NCBI RefSeq assembly: GCF_030151085.1
Contig: NZ_JASLER010000026.1
Location: forward strand, 1 to 49,406
Length of the DNA: 49,406 nt
Direction of reading: 5' to 3'
Source: Bacteroides sp.
GTDB taxonomy: Bacteria > Bacteroidota > Bacteroidia > Bacteroidales > Bacteroidaceae
Below are positions 22,685 through 30,636 of the stretch, piece after piece. Every line of letters starts with the position of its first letter. The first letter of the stretch is position 1. The position numbers and the translations under genes are program-made. The notes beneath the pieces were generated by a model that was not told the origin of the DNA, did no database searches, and saw only the letters and a program-made list of their open reading frames with translations.

Positions 22685-24439
22685 ATGGGCTTATTCTTCG
22701 TATATATTCTTAAGTCATCCGTTTGTCTGGCGGCATTTTATTTGTTCTATCGCTTGTTGCTGAGCCGTGAAACGTTCCATCGCTTTAACCGGTTCGCTTT
22801 ATTGGGCATTCTGCTGCTATCGTGCTTGTTGCCTCTGATAGAAGTCAGTGTACAGCAAGAGACGGGTGTGCATCAGACAATGATATCGTTGGAGCAATGG
22901 TTGTTATTAGCTGAAGCTATGAACTCTGCGGAAATACAGACACAAGAGGCTACTGTAACTTGGATACAGGTTGCAGTATTGCTTTATCTAGCGGGAATAC
23001 TATTCTTTGCATTCCGTAATATATACTCTTTGTTGCGATTGCTAGTGTTGCTTAAATCGGGTAGAAGAGAGAACTTGAGCAATTATGTGTCAGATAAGAA
23101 AGGAGTGTCACTGATTGTACATAACAAGGAAATCGCTCCTTTCAGTTGGATAAGATACATCGTTATTTCTCAGAAAGACTTGGATGAGAACGGAAGGGAG
23201 ATCCTTATTCACGAACTAGCCCATATTCATAATCGCCATTCTCTGGATTTACTGGTAGCGGATATTTGTATCTTCTTCCAATGGTTCAATCCGGCTTCAT
23301 GGCTTTTGAAACAGGAATTGCAGAATATCCATGAGTACGAAGCGGATGAAACTGTAATCAAAGAAGGCGTAGATGCGAAACAATATCAACTATTATTAAT
23401 AAAAAAAGCCGTTGGCACAAGGCTCTACTCTATGGCCAACAGCTTTAATCACAGTAAACTTAAAAAACGTATCACTATGATGTTAAAAGAAAAATCAAGT
23501 CCGTGGGCACGTATGAAGTATCTTTATGTACTTCCGTTGGCAGCTATTGCAGTAACCGCTTTTGCCCGTCCCGAAGTCTCTAACACAGCGCAAGAGATTT
23601 CTGCCGTCAAAGTTAATGATTTAGCGGCAATTGTAGAAACAAAAATGGCAGAAAGTATGGGCAATGTACTCGAAGCCCCCGCAGTAAAGGCATTGCCAGA
23701 AGATACCACAAAGACGGGTAAGGTATCTAGCACGGTTGTTCAGGTTTCCAGTTCCCGCCATGAGGAGCCTCTGTATATTATTAATGGAAAAGAAACTGAC
23801 GCTGAAATAATGCGTGCTCTGAATCCGGAAAGTATAGAGAGTATCGATGTACTGAAAGATGAAAGTGCAGTAAGTCGATTTGGCGAGAAAGGCAAGAACG
23901 GAGTTATTCTGATTACTTTGAAGGAAGGAAAATCATCTACTATTACGGTTACTGGTGTGAAAGCTATTAAAAAGACAACGGATATTCCCGGTGTAAGCGG
24001 TGTTCATGTGAGTAACAGAAAGGTCGATGTTAAAGATCTGAACTTGTATGTCGATGGTGAATTGGTAAACATGGAAGGAAAGCAAGTCGAAGATATTGTA
24101 CCCGCTGACCAGATAGAGAGTATCTCCGTAAATAAAACTACGGATGGAAAGGGTGAAATGTATATTGTCACCAAGAAGAATGCTAAAGGACAGGAGAAAA
24201 CCGTTTCCCAAGGTAATATGAAAGTGGAAGGTTCTGTGAAGGATGAACAAGGCGAACCACTCATCAATGCTTCCGTCTTGATAGAAGGAACCACTACAGG
24301 AACTTTATCTGATTCGAATGGAAACTTTGTTTTGTCCGTCCCCAATAAAGATGTCGTATTGTTGGTTTCGTACATTAATATGAAACCTGCAAGAGTGAAA
24401 GTATCTTCTCAAATGACTGTTGTTTTGAAAGAGGAATAA
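22685..24439 (+). CDS. BlaR1-like M56 metallopeptidase with TonB-plug-like and regulatory-like C-terminal domains
   Basis: A 584-residue integral-membrane zinc peptidase. The zinc motif HELAH is at residues 176-180, with HEYEADE as the third-ligand region downstream and hydrophobic helices before and after it. A helix near residue 285 leads to a periplasmic part. Instead of a penicillin-binding sensor it carries a TonB-plug-like segment (about 360-415; PLYIINGKETD, then NPESIESIDVLKDESAV and GKNGVILITLKEG), a second partial copy (about 450-500; LNLYVDGELVN and VPADQIESISVNK) and a carboxypeptidase-regulatory-like domain (about 513-584). This layout suggests sensing of, or contact with, outer-membrane receptor parts rather than beta-lactams. 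The ATG lies 34 bases after blaI, so an operon is likely. Confidence 0.85.
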   Translation: MGLFFVYILKSSVCLAAFYLFYRLLLSRETFHRFNRFALLGILLLSCLLPLIEVSVQQETGVHQTMISLEQWLLLAEAMNSAEIQTQEATVTWIQVAVLLYLAGILFFAFRNIYSLLRLLVLLKSGRRENLSNYVSDKKGVSLIVHNKEIAPFSWIRYIVISQKDLDENGREILIHELAHIHNRHSLDLLVADICIFFQWFNPASWLLKQELQNIHEYEADETVIKEGVDAKQYQLLLIKKAVGTRLYSMANSFNHSKLKKRITMMLKEKSSPWARMKYLYVLPLAAIAVTAFARPEVSNTAQEISAVKVNDLAAIVETKMAESMGNVLEAPAVKALPEDTTKTGKVSSTVVQVSSSRHEEPLYIINGKETDAEIMRALNPESIESIDVLKDESAVSRFGEKGKNGVILITLKEGKSSTITVTGVKAIKKTTDIPGVSGVHVSNRKVDVKDLNLYVDGELVNMEGKQVEDIVPADQIESISVNKTTDGKGEMYIVTKKNAKGQEKTVSQGNMKVEGSVKDEQGEPLINASVLIEGTTTGTLSDSNGNFVLSVPNKDVVLLVSYINMKPARVKVSSQMTVVLKEE

Positions 24440-24473
24440 TAATAATAATTAGCAATTTCAGGAGAAAATACTC

Positions 24474-24481
24474 TATCTTTG
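24474..24481 (+). promoter_or_regulatory. Probable -7 box of the Ntn hydrolase gene
   Basis: TATCTTTG fits TAnnTTTG, 28 bases before the ATG at 24510. No TTG is seen at the right upstream distance. Confidence 0.4.
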
Positions 24482-24509
24482 TGATATAACTTTATGTAAA
24501 CGGAATATT

Positions 24510-25751
24510 ATGATGAAGCGTATTTCTTTGATACTGGGGATAATCTCAGTACTGCTATCTTTCTCTGAGTCACTTCTGGCATGTACTTCTGCCGTTATAT
24601 CCGGTAAAATTACTCCTGATGGCCGTCCCTTGTTGTGGAAGAACCGTGATACGGATTTCCCTCAAAACAGTGTGAAGTATTTCTCCGGCGGTCGCTATCC
24701 GTTTATAGCCATTGTTAATAGCGTCGAAGACAATCCGACGGATGTATGGATAGGTACGAATTCTACAGGCTTCTCTTTAATGAATACTCAATCCTACAAT
24801 CTGGTGGAAGTAAAGCCCGATGAAGAGCGGGGAGAGGCAAACGGTCGTGTCATGCGCCGTGCATTGGAAGTTTGCGCAACGGTGGAAGACTTCTGTCATT
24901 TCCTTGATACCATCACCAAACCAAGTTTAATCGAAGCCAATTTTGGTGTCATTGATGCAAAAGGTGGTGCCGCTATGTTTGAGGTAGATTATTATAAGTA
25001 TGTAATGTACGATGCGAATAATCCTAAAGATGCTCCTTGCGGTTATATTGCCCGTACCAACTTTTCCTTCTCCGGGAAAGTGAATGACGGAGCAGGTTAT
25101 GTCCGCTTTATGCAAGAAGATAAACTTCTGTTGCCAGCCTCTGCTACCGGACAAATTACTCCCCAGTGGATATTCAATGAACTTTCCCGTTCCTTTGCCA
25201 ATCCTATGATGGGAATAGACTTGAAAACGGGTGATTTCAATCGTCCCAAGACCAACGGGTGGTTTGTAGATCAGGATTTCATTGCTCGTAGTAGTACGGC
25301 AAGTTCAGTAGTGGTACAAGGTGTGAAGTCTGGTGAGAATCCCGAATTGACTACCATGTGGACGATACTTGGTTATCCTCCTACTGGTGTAGCTATGCCT
25401 GTATGGTTAAAGGGAGCTGACAAAGCACTGCCCAGGCTCATGGCTCGTGATAACGTAAAGAAAGTGTCGCCGCTTGGCAACTGGTCTGTGATATTAGCCG
25501 GCGATGTATACTCGTATACACAAGGTATGGGCAGCAGCCGTTATATGAATTGGGAAAAGCTATATAATACGGAGAAGAACGGTTATATGCAACTACTTGC
25601 TCCAGTTGAGGAGGAAGTGTTCAAACGGACGCAACCCGTTCTTAAGGAATGGCATAAAAAAGGAAGTATCGATATAAAAGCAATGCAGTCGCTCTATAAC
25701 GAGCTTGATTCCTTTATTGAAACCAAATATATGGATATGTTTGAACTATAA
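24510..25751 (+). CDS. Exported Ntn hydrolase (choloylglycine hydrolase / peptidase C45-like)
   Basis: A 413-residue exported amide hydrolase of the N-terminal nucleophile class. The signal peptide ends at SLLA and the next residue is Cys25 (CTSAVISG), so signal cleavage itself would expose the catalytic cysteine. Downstream are the expected Arg/Asp elements in LLWKNRDTDFP and VWIGTNSTGFSLMNTQS. Substrates of the group include conjugated bile acids, acyl-homoserine lactones, penicillin-type amides and dipeptides; none can be selected here. It has its own -7 box and converges with miaA, stop to stop with 15 bases between. A second Met at 24513 is an equal start option. Confidence 0.8.
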   Translation: MMKRISLILGIISVLLSFSESLLACTSAVISGKITPDGRPLLWKNRDTDFPQNSVKYFSGGRYPFIAIVNSVEDNPTDVWIGTNSTGFSLMNTQSYNLVEVKPDEERGEANGRVMRRALEVCATVEDFCHFLDTITKPSLIEANFGVIDAKGGAAMFEVDYYKYVMYDANNPKDAPCGYIARTNFSFSGKVNDGAGYVRFMQEDKLLLPASATGQITPQWIFNELSRSFANPMMGIDLKTGDFNRPKTNGWFVDQDFIARSSTASSVVVQGVKSGENPELTTMWTILGYPPTGVAMPVWLKGADKALPRLMARDNVKKVSPLGNWSVILAGDVYSYTQGMGSSRYMNWEKLYNTEKNGYMQLLAPVEEEVFKRTQPVLKEWHKKGSIDIKAMQSLYNELDSFIETKYMDMFEL

Positions 25752-25766
25752 AGGGAAGGTATTGAA

Positions 25767-26663
25767 TTACATCATCGAACGGAGGTACTCAAGTATCTCC
25801 GTTTCTTGTTCCGGGTGAAACCAATGGATTTCTTCGTCGCGCTTGAACCAAGTCATCTGCTTACGCGAGTAGATGCGCGAGTTCTGCTTAATCTTGTCAA
25901 TGGCAAATGGGAGCTCCCATTCTCCATCAAGGTATTTGAATATCTCTTTATAACCTACAGTATTGAGAGAGTTAAGGGTTTTGTATGAATACACTTGGCG
26001 GGCTTCTTCTACCAATCCATCTTCTATCATTTGGTCTACCCGGAGATTGATTCGGTTGTATAACTCTTCACGGCCGCGCGTCAGTCCTATTTTGATGATA
26101 CGGAAAGGGCGTTCTTTAGTTTGCCGGGTACGGAAAGATGTATAGGTTTTGCCGGTCATGTAGCATATTTCCAGTGCATGTACTACGCGTTTGTGGTTCT
26201 TTAAATCTACAATCTTATAATATTCAGGATCCAGTAGTTTCAGTTCTGCACACAACCTTTCCAATCCTTCAGTTTCATATTTATCCAGCATGAGTTGGCG
26301 GGTTTCGGCATCTATGGTAGGAATATCATCAATGCCTTTACAAATGGCATCTACATACATCATAGAACCACCAGTCAGCACTACGGTGTCATGTTTGGTA
26401 AATAAAGTTTCGAGAAGTTTCAGGGCTTCAGCTTCATATTGAGCTGCGCTGTAGTAATCGGTTAGTTTAAGAGTACCCACGAAGTGATGTTCCACTCTTT
26501 GAAGTTGTTCGGGTGTGGGAGCAGCTGTACCTATCTTCAAGTCTGCATACAACTGCCTGGAGTCAGCCGAGACAATGCAAGTGTGGAATTGTTCTGCTAA
26601 TCGAAGGCTTAACTCTGTTTTGCCTACTCCGGTAGGGCCGATAAGTACAATGAGTGTATGCAT
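25767..26663 (-). CDS. miaA: tRNA dimethylallyltransferase
   Basis: MiaA transfers a dimethylallyl group to N6 of A37 in tRNAs reading UNN codons. The 298-residue protein has the P-loop GPTGVGKT (9-16), the DSRQ element SADSRQLYADLKIGT, the mid-protein motif LKNHKRVVHALEI and the tail region SRKQMTWFKRDEEIHWF. It starts at 26663 and lies at the end of the nine-gene minus-strand run. A 33-bp near-perfect inverted repeat separates it from the pRiA4b-like gene upstream and would be transcribed in its leader if no promoter intervenes. Confidence 0.95.
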   Translation of the reverse strand: MHTLIVLIGPTGVGKTELSLRLAEQFHTCIVSADSRQLYADLKIGTAAPTPEQLQRVEHHFVGTLKLTDYYSAAQYEAEALKLLETLFTKHDTVVLTGGSMMYVDAICKGIDDIPTIDAETRQLMLDKYETEGLERLCAELKLLDPEYYKIVDLKNHKRVVHALEICYMTGKTYTSFRTRQTKERPFRIIKIGLTRGREELYNRINLRVDQMIEDGLVEEARQVYSYKTLNSLNTVGYKEIFKYLDGEWELPFAIDKIKQNSRIYSRKQMTWFKRDEEIHWFHPEQETEILEYLRSMM

Positions 26664-26672
26664 AGTTGAAAG

Positions 26673-26761
26673 AGTTGAAAGTTGAGAGTTGAAAGTTGAA
26701 AGTTAAGCTGCGCTATCATGCTGCATAGTAACTTTCAACTTTCAACTCTCAACTCTCAACT
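26673..26761. repeat. Long inverted repeat built of AGTTGA words
   Basis: The arms 26673-26705 and 26729-26761 pair over 33 bp with one mismatch, 25 of them consecutive (26681-26705 with 26729-26753), leaving a 23-base loop. Each arm is a row of GTTGA(A/G)A words. The element fills the 100 bases between miaA and the pRiA4b-like gene, directly before the miaA ATG. It could form a very stable mRNA hairpin or be a mobile palindromic repeat. Confidence 0.8.
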
Positions 26762-26763
26762 AA

Positions 26764-27324
26764 TTAGAATTTCTCTTCTTCGAATGTAGCACTGCTGGCA
26801 CCGTCATCCAATCCGCCGAATCCTTCTTTATCAAAGTCTTCCATATCGAAGTCCTGGTCGCCATAGAAGTTCTCATCCAAATCCAGTCCACCGCCGGCTG
26901 CTGCCATTTCTTCGAAGTCTATGATCTGTTTGGGAGCATCGCCTTCTTTCTTGGTACATTTGGCACCTTTGATTTCTTTTCCGGTAATGATTTCGGATAA
27001 CTCAAGGAAGAAGCAGCGTTCTGTCATATAGTCGAAAACATAAAGCAGCTTCTGCTTTTCGTCTTCAATAAGTTCGCTGATCGGAGTTTCTTTCATTACC
27101 CAGCTATCCATTTCAGGATTATCATCCATCTCTTCCAGAGTAATTTCCTTTTCTTTCTCCCAATCGTCGTCGCAAATGAAGAAAGAAGTCATTTGATCGT
27201 CAGTAAAGCCTACTGACTTAAGGATTGCTTCGTGGAAGTCGAAGAAAGTAGCTTCCGGATCTATCTGTATTTCTCTTACAAAGTCGTCCACCTCGTCTGA
27301 GATGATTGTAAATCTGTATATCAT
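26764..27324 (-). CDS. Plasmid pRiA4b ORF-3-like protein (IS1096 TnpR-passenger-like family)
   Basis: A 186-residue acidic cytoplasmic protein. The N-terminal two thirds match the pRiA4b ORF-3-like fold: YRFTIISDEVDDFVREIQI, TFFDFHEAILKSVGF, SFFICDDDWEKEKEI, then LLYVFDYMTERCFFLEL. The tail (about 150-186) is very acidic and Gly-rich (ENFYGDQDFDMEDFDKEGFG). The biochemical role is unknown. The IS1096 label in such names is historical: no transposase or terminal repeats are nearby, and the gene is embedded between lpxA and miaA. It is 14 bases downstream of lpxA. Confidence 0.82.
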   Translation of the reverse strand: MIYRFTIISDEVDDFVREIQIDPEATFFDFHEAILKSVGFTDDQMTSFFICDDDWEKEKEITLEEMDDNPEMDSWVMKETPISELIEDEKQKLLYVFDYMTERCFFLELSEIITGKEIKGAKCTKKEGDAPKQIIDFEEMAAAGGGLDLDENFYGDQDFDMEDFDKEGFGGLDDGASSATFEEEKF

Positions 27325-27338
27325 AATGCTGATAGTTT

Positions 27339-28115
27339 TTATTTGCCTGCGGGGATAATGCCTCGGGCTGATTCACGTATAAAGTTTACAATATAGCTTA
27401 TTTCTGGTGCCATTTCTATTTCATCCTCAATCTTTTTCAAAGCATCAGTATTGTTCAATCCGCTTTGATAGATAATGCGGTATGCATTATGGATGTTTTC
27501 AATAGTTTCGTTAGAGAAACCACGACGACGCAATCCTACAATATTGATACCTGCATAACAGATAGGTTCACGTCCTGCGATGATGTACGGGGGAATATCT
27601 TTACTGAAACGACATCCACCTTGTATCATTCCGTAACCTCCAACTCTACAGAATTGGTGCATCAATACCGCACCACTTATAATAGCATAATCGTCAATTA
27701 CTATTTCACCTGCCATCTTGGTAGAGTTGCCAATGATACAACCATTACCTATGATAGCATCATGGGCTACGTGTACGCTTTCCATAAGCAGGTTGTTGTT
27801 ACCAACAATCGTTTTACCCTTGGCAGCCGTACCACGGTTGATAGTTACGTTCTCACGAATAATGTTATTATCACCAACTTCAGCAGTTGATTCTTCACCT
27901 CTGAATTTCAAATCTTGAGGAATGGCACCGATAACAGCTCCCGGGAAAATAGTGTTTCCATTGCCAATGCGGGCGCCGTATAGAATATTGGCATTCGCCA
28001 TAATCTTGTTATTATTGCCGATTACCACATTCTTGTCAATGAATACAAAAGGAGCAATCTCTACGTTTTCTCCGATTTTTGCATCGGGATGAATATACGC
28101 TAAGGGACTTATCAT
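27339..28115 (-). CDS. lpxA: Acyl-ACP:UDP-N-acetylglucosamine O-acyltransferase
   Basis: LpxA starts lipid A synthesis by moving a 3-hydroxyacyl chain from ACP to the 3-OH of UDP-GlcNAc. The 258-residue protein is mostly left-handed beta-helix of hexapeptide repeats (IGENVEI, IGNNNKI, IGNGNTI, IGNGCII) to about residue 180, followed by a helical tail. The catalytic base is probably His118 in VHVAHDAIIG, equivalent to His125 of the E. coli enzyme. It begins 7 bases after lpxC-fabZ, in the order lpxD, lpxC-fabZ, lpxA, so the three early lipid A steps are co-expressed. Confidence 0.95.
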   Translation of the reverse strand: MISPLAYIHPDAKIGENVEIAPFVFIDKNVVIGNNNKIMANANILYGARIGNGNTIFPGAVIGAIPQDLKFRGEESTAEVGDNNIIRENVTINRGTAAKGKTIVGNNNLLMESVHVAHDAIIGNGCIIGNSTKMAGEIVIDDYAIISGAVLMHQFCRVGGYGMIQGGCRFSKDIPPYIIAGREPICYAGINIVGLRRRGFSNETIENIHNAYRIIYQSGLNNTDALKKIEDEIEMAPEISYIVNFIRESARGIIPAGK

Positions 28116-28122
28116 AATTAAT

Positions 28123-29508
28123 TTATTTGTTCTTAACTATTTGTGCCATAAATTCTGCTTCGCAGACTACCTTTTCACCTACAAATGCATAGCCTTTCAT
28201 GGTAGAAATTCCTCGACGGATAGGAGCAAGCAACTCTACCCGGAAAACAAGCGTATCGCCCGGTACTACTTTCTGACGGAATTTCACGCCGTCTATCTTC
28301 ATGAAATAGGTAGAGTAACGTTCGGGATCATCCACAGAGTTCAGCACTAACAAACCACCAGTCTGTGCCATAGCTTCTACCTGCAATACTCCCGGCATAA
28401 CGGGTTCTTGCGGGAAGTGACCTTGGAAGAAAGGTTCGTTGGCAGTTATATTCTTTACACCTACAATATAATTGGCACCGATTTCAATTACTTTATCAAC
28501 CAATTGGAACGGATAACGGTGAGGCAGAAGTTCGCGGATGCGGTTTACGTCCATTACTGGTTCGCGGTTCCAATCGTAAGTCGGAGCTTGAATCTCGTGC
28601 AGGCGAATTTCTTTGCGCATCTGACGGGCAAACTTATTATTGATGGTATGTCCCGGACGAGTAGCGATGATACGACCTTTGATAGGTTTACCAATCAAAG
28701 CAAGGTCACCGATAACATCGAGAAGTTTGTGGCGGGCACATTCATTAGGTGATACCAGCGGCTTGTGGTTGATATATCCCAGCTGCTTGGCATCCATGTG
28801 TGGAACACCCATCACATCGGCAAGCTTGTCATAGTTTTCCTGAGACATCTCGCGTTCGTAGATTACGATAGCGTTGTCCAAGTCACCGCCTTTGATAAGG
28901 CCGGCTTGTAGCAGCGGTTCTATTTCACGTACAAATACGAATGTACGGCTTGAGGCTATTTCTTCCTTGAATTTAGTCATATCCTCCAACGTTGCAAATT
29001 GGTTGGGGATAATGCTGGAATCGTATGATACCAATACGTTGAGGCTGAAATTCTCATCCGGTAGTACGATGATAGAAGAACCGGTGGTTTCGTCACGAAA
29101 CTCTATTTTTGACTTGATGATATAAAAGTCTTTAACGGCATTCTGCTCTACAGTACCAACCCGTTCTATTTCGTTGACATAAAATTGGGCGCTTCCGTCC
29201 AGAATAGGGAATTCCGGACCATTTACTTGTATCAGACAGTTGTCTATACCCAATGCGTAGAGTGCTGCCATGCCGTGTTCAATAGTACTTACTTTTACTC
29301 CGTTTTTGGAGAGTACGGTGCCACGGGTAGTTTCGGCAACATTATCGGCAACGGCATCGATGGTGGGGTGTCCCTCTATGTCAATGCGTTGGATTTTGTA
29401 TCCGTGATTATCCGGAGCCGGATTGAAAGTTACGGTTAGGTCAAGTCCCGTGTGAAGACCTTTCCCACTGAGTGAAAAGCTATCTTTCAGTGTTTTTTGT
29501 TTCAACAT
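28123..29508 (-). CDS. lpxC-fabZ: Bifunctional UDP-3-O-acyl-GlcNAc deacetylase / 3-hydroxyacyl-ACP dehydratase
   Basis: A 461-residue fusion typical of Bacteroidota. Residues 1 to about 305 are LpxC, the zinc deacetylase that commits the cell to lipid A: zinc ligand region TIEHGMAALYA (His78), then ARHKLLDVIGDLALIG with the other His/Asp ligands. Residues about 315-461 are FabZ: LPHRYPFQLVDKV and GHFPQEPVMPGVLQVEAMAQ, with its catalytic His and Glu. The fusion ties fatty acid elongation to lipid A production. Its start lies 3 bases from the lpxD stop. No frameshift separates the halves. Confidence 0.95.
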   Translation of the reverse strand: MLKQKTLKDSFSLSGKGLHTGLDLTVTFNPAPDNHGYKIQRIDIEGHPTIDAVADNVAETTRGTVLSKNGVKVSTIEHGMAALYALGIDNCLIQVNGPEFPILDGSAQFYVNEIERVGTVEQNAVKDFYIIKSKIEFRDETTGSSIIVLPDENFSLNVLVSYDSSIIPNQFATLEDMTKFKEEIASSRTFVFVREIEPLLQAGLIKGGDLDNAIVIYEREMSQENYDKLADVMGVPHMDAKQLGYINHKPLVSPNECARHKLLDVIGDLALIGKPIKGRIIATRPGHTINNKFARQMRKEIRLHEIQAPTYDWNREPVMDVNRIRELLPHRYPFQLVDKVIEIGANYIVGVKNITANEPFFQGHFPQEPVMPGVLQVEAMAQTGGLLVLNSVDDPERYSTYFMKIDGVKFRQKVVPGDTLVFRVELLAPIRRGISTMKGYAFVGEKVVCEAEFMAQIVKNK

Positions 29509-29511
29509 TGG

Positions 29512-30552
29512 TTACTTATTTATTTGTTGTTTTAGTTCATTCAATTCTTTGCGAAGTGCATTGAGCTCTGTGTACATATCGGGCAATCTTTTGTAGATAA
29601 CGGATGCTTTGAAATATTGTTTGGCATCGTATGCAGGTGAACCCATAATTTGGCTACCTTCTTTTACATTTCCGGGTACTCCACTTTGGGCGGCTATACC
29701 TACTTTATTGCCAATGTGGGCATGTCCTGCTAAACCTACTTGTCCGCCAATCATACACCATTCACCTACTTTGGTAGATCCGGCAACGCCGGCTTGTGCC
29801 GCCATAACTGTATTTGCACCAATTTCATCGTTGTGAGCAATCTGAACTAAGTTATCCAACTTAACTCCTTTACGTATAATGGTTGCACCCATAGTGGCGC
29901 GATCCACACAGGTATTTGCACCGATTTCTACATCGTCTTCCAGTATAGCGATACCAATTTGAGGAATCTTTTCGTATCCGGCGGGAGTAGGAGCGAAGCC
30001 GAAGCCATCTGCACCAATGACCGAACCGGAATGCAGAATACAACGATTACCTACCCGGCAGTCATAATAAACGGTACAACTGGCATAAAGAATGCAATCA
30101 CTACCTATTTTGGCACCGCTACCGATAGTAACGTGCGGATGAATCACTGTGTTGTCGCCAACTTCAGCGTGGTCACCAATGCAAGCAAAGGGTGCTATGT
30201 AAACATCCTTGCCGATTTTCGCAGTCTCAGCAATAAATGCCAATGGACTAATTCCTACACGTTTGGGCTTACTTTGCTCATAAAGATTTAGCAATTTAGC
30301 TAGACTTTCATAAGCATTGTCCACTTTTATCAAAGTAGCTTTTACTTCATGTTCCGGAACAAAATCCTTGTTTACCAATACAATGCTTGATTGGGTTTCG
30401 TATATGTAGGGGGTGTATTTGGGATTAGATAAAAAGGAGATTGCTCCCGGCATTCCTTCTTCAATTTTGGCAAAGGTATGAACGGTTGCATTCTCATCTC
30501 CAACGATTTCTCCTTGGATAAATGTTGCAATTTGTTTAGCAGAGAACTCCAT
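29512..30552 (-). CDS. lpxD: UDP-3-O-(3-hydroxyacyl)glucosamine N-acyltransferase
   Basis: LpxD adds the second 3-hydroxyacyl chain, at the 2-amino group, after LpxC. The 346-residue protein has an N-terminal uridine-binding domain (about 1-100; GAISFLSNPKY), a long beta-helix of hexapeptides (IGKDVYI, VGDNTVI, IGSGAKI, IGANTVM) and a C-terminal helix to residue 346. The catalytic His is most likely His240 in VQIAHNDEIGA. It precedes lpxC-fabZ by 3 bases. The gap of 84 bases to the HD-domain gene upstream is the largest break in the lipid A part and may hold a promoter (CAAATAAC at 30583 gives GTTATTTG, an imperfect -7 box). Confidence 0.95.
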   Translation of the reverse strand: MEFSAKQIATFIQGEIVGDENATVHTFAKIEEGMPGAISFLSNPKYTPYIYETQSSIVLVNKDFVPEHEVKATLIKVDNAYESLAKLLNLYEQSKPKRVGISPLAFIAETAKIGKDVYIAPFACIGDHAEVGDNTVIHPHVTIGSGAKIGSDCILYASCTVYYDCRVGNRCILHSGSVIGADGFGFAPTPAGYEKIPQIGIAILEDDVEIGANTCVDRATMGATIIRKGVKLDNLVQIAHNDEIGANTVMAAQAGVAGSTKVGEWCMIGGQVGLAGHAHIGNKVGIAAQSGVPGNVKEGSQIMGSPAYDAKQYFKASVIYKRLPDMYTELNALRKELNELKQQINK

Positions 30553-30636
30553 AACTTATTCTTGTTAGATGGTTTCAGAACACAAATAACGGACTTTTTT
30601 TTTATATATCCTTATTCTGAGATGAATATTTTATAC

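Noticed and set aside
26764..27324. Insertion sequence suggested by the IS1096-type family name
   Set aside because: No transposase, terminal inverted repeats or target duplications; the gene is in line with lipid A genes.
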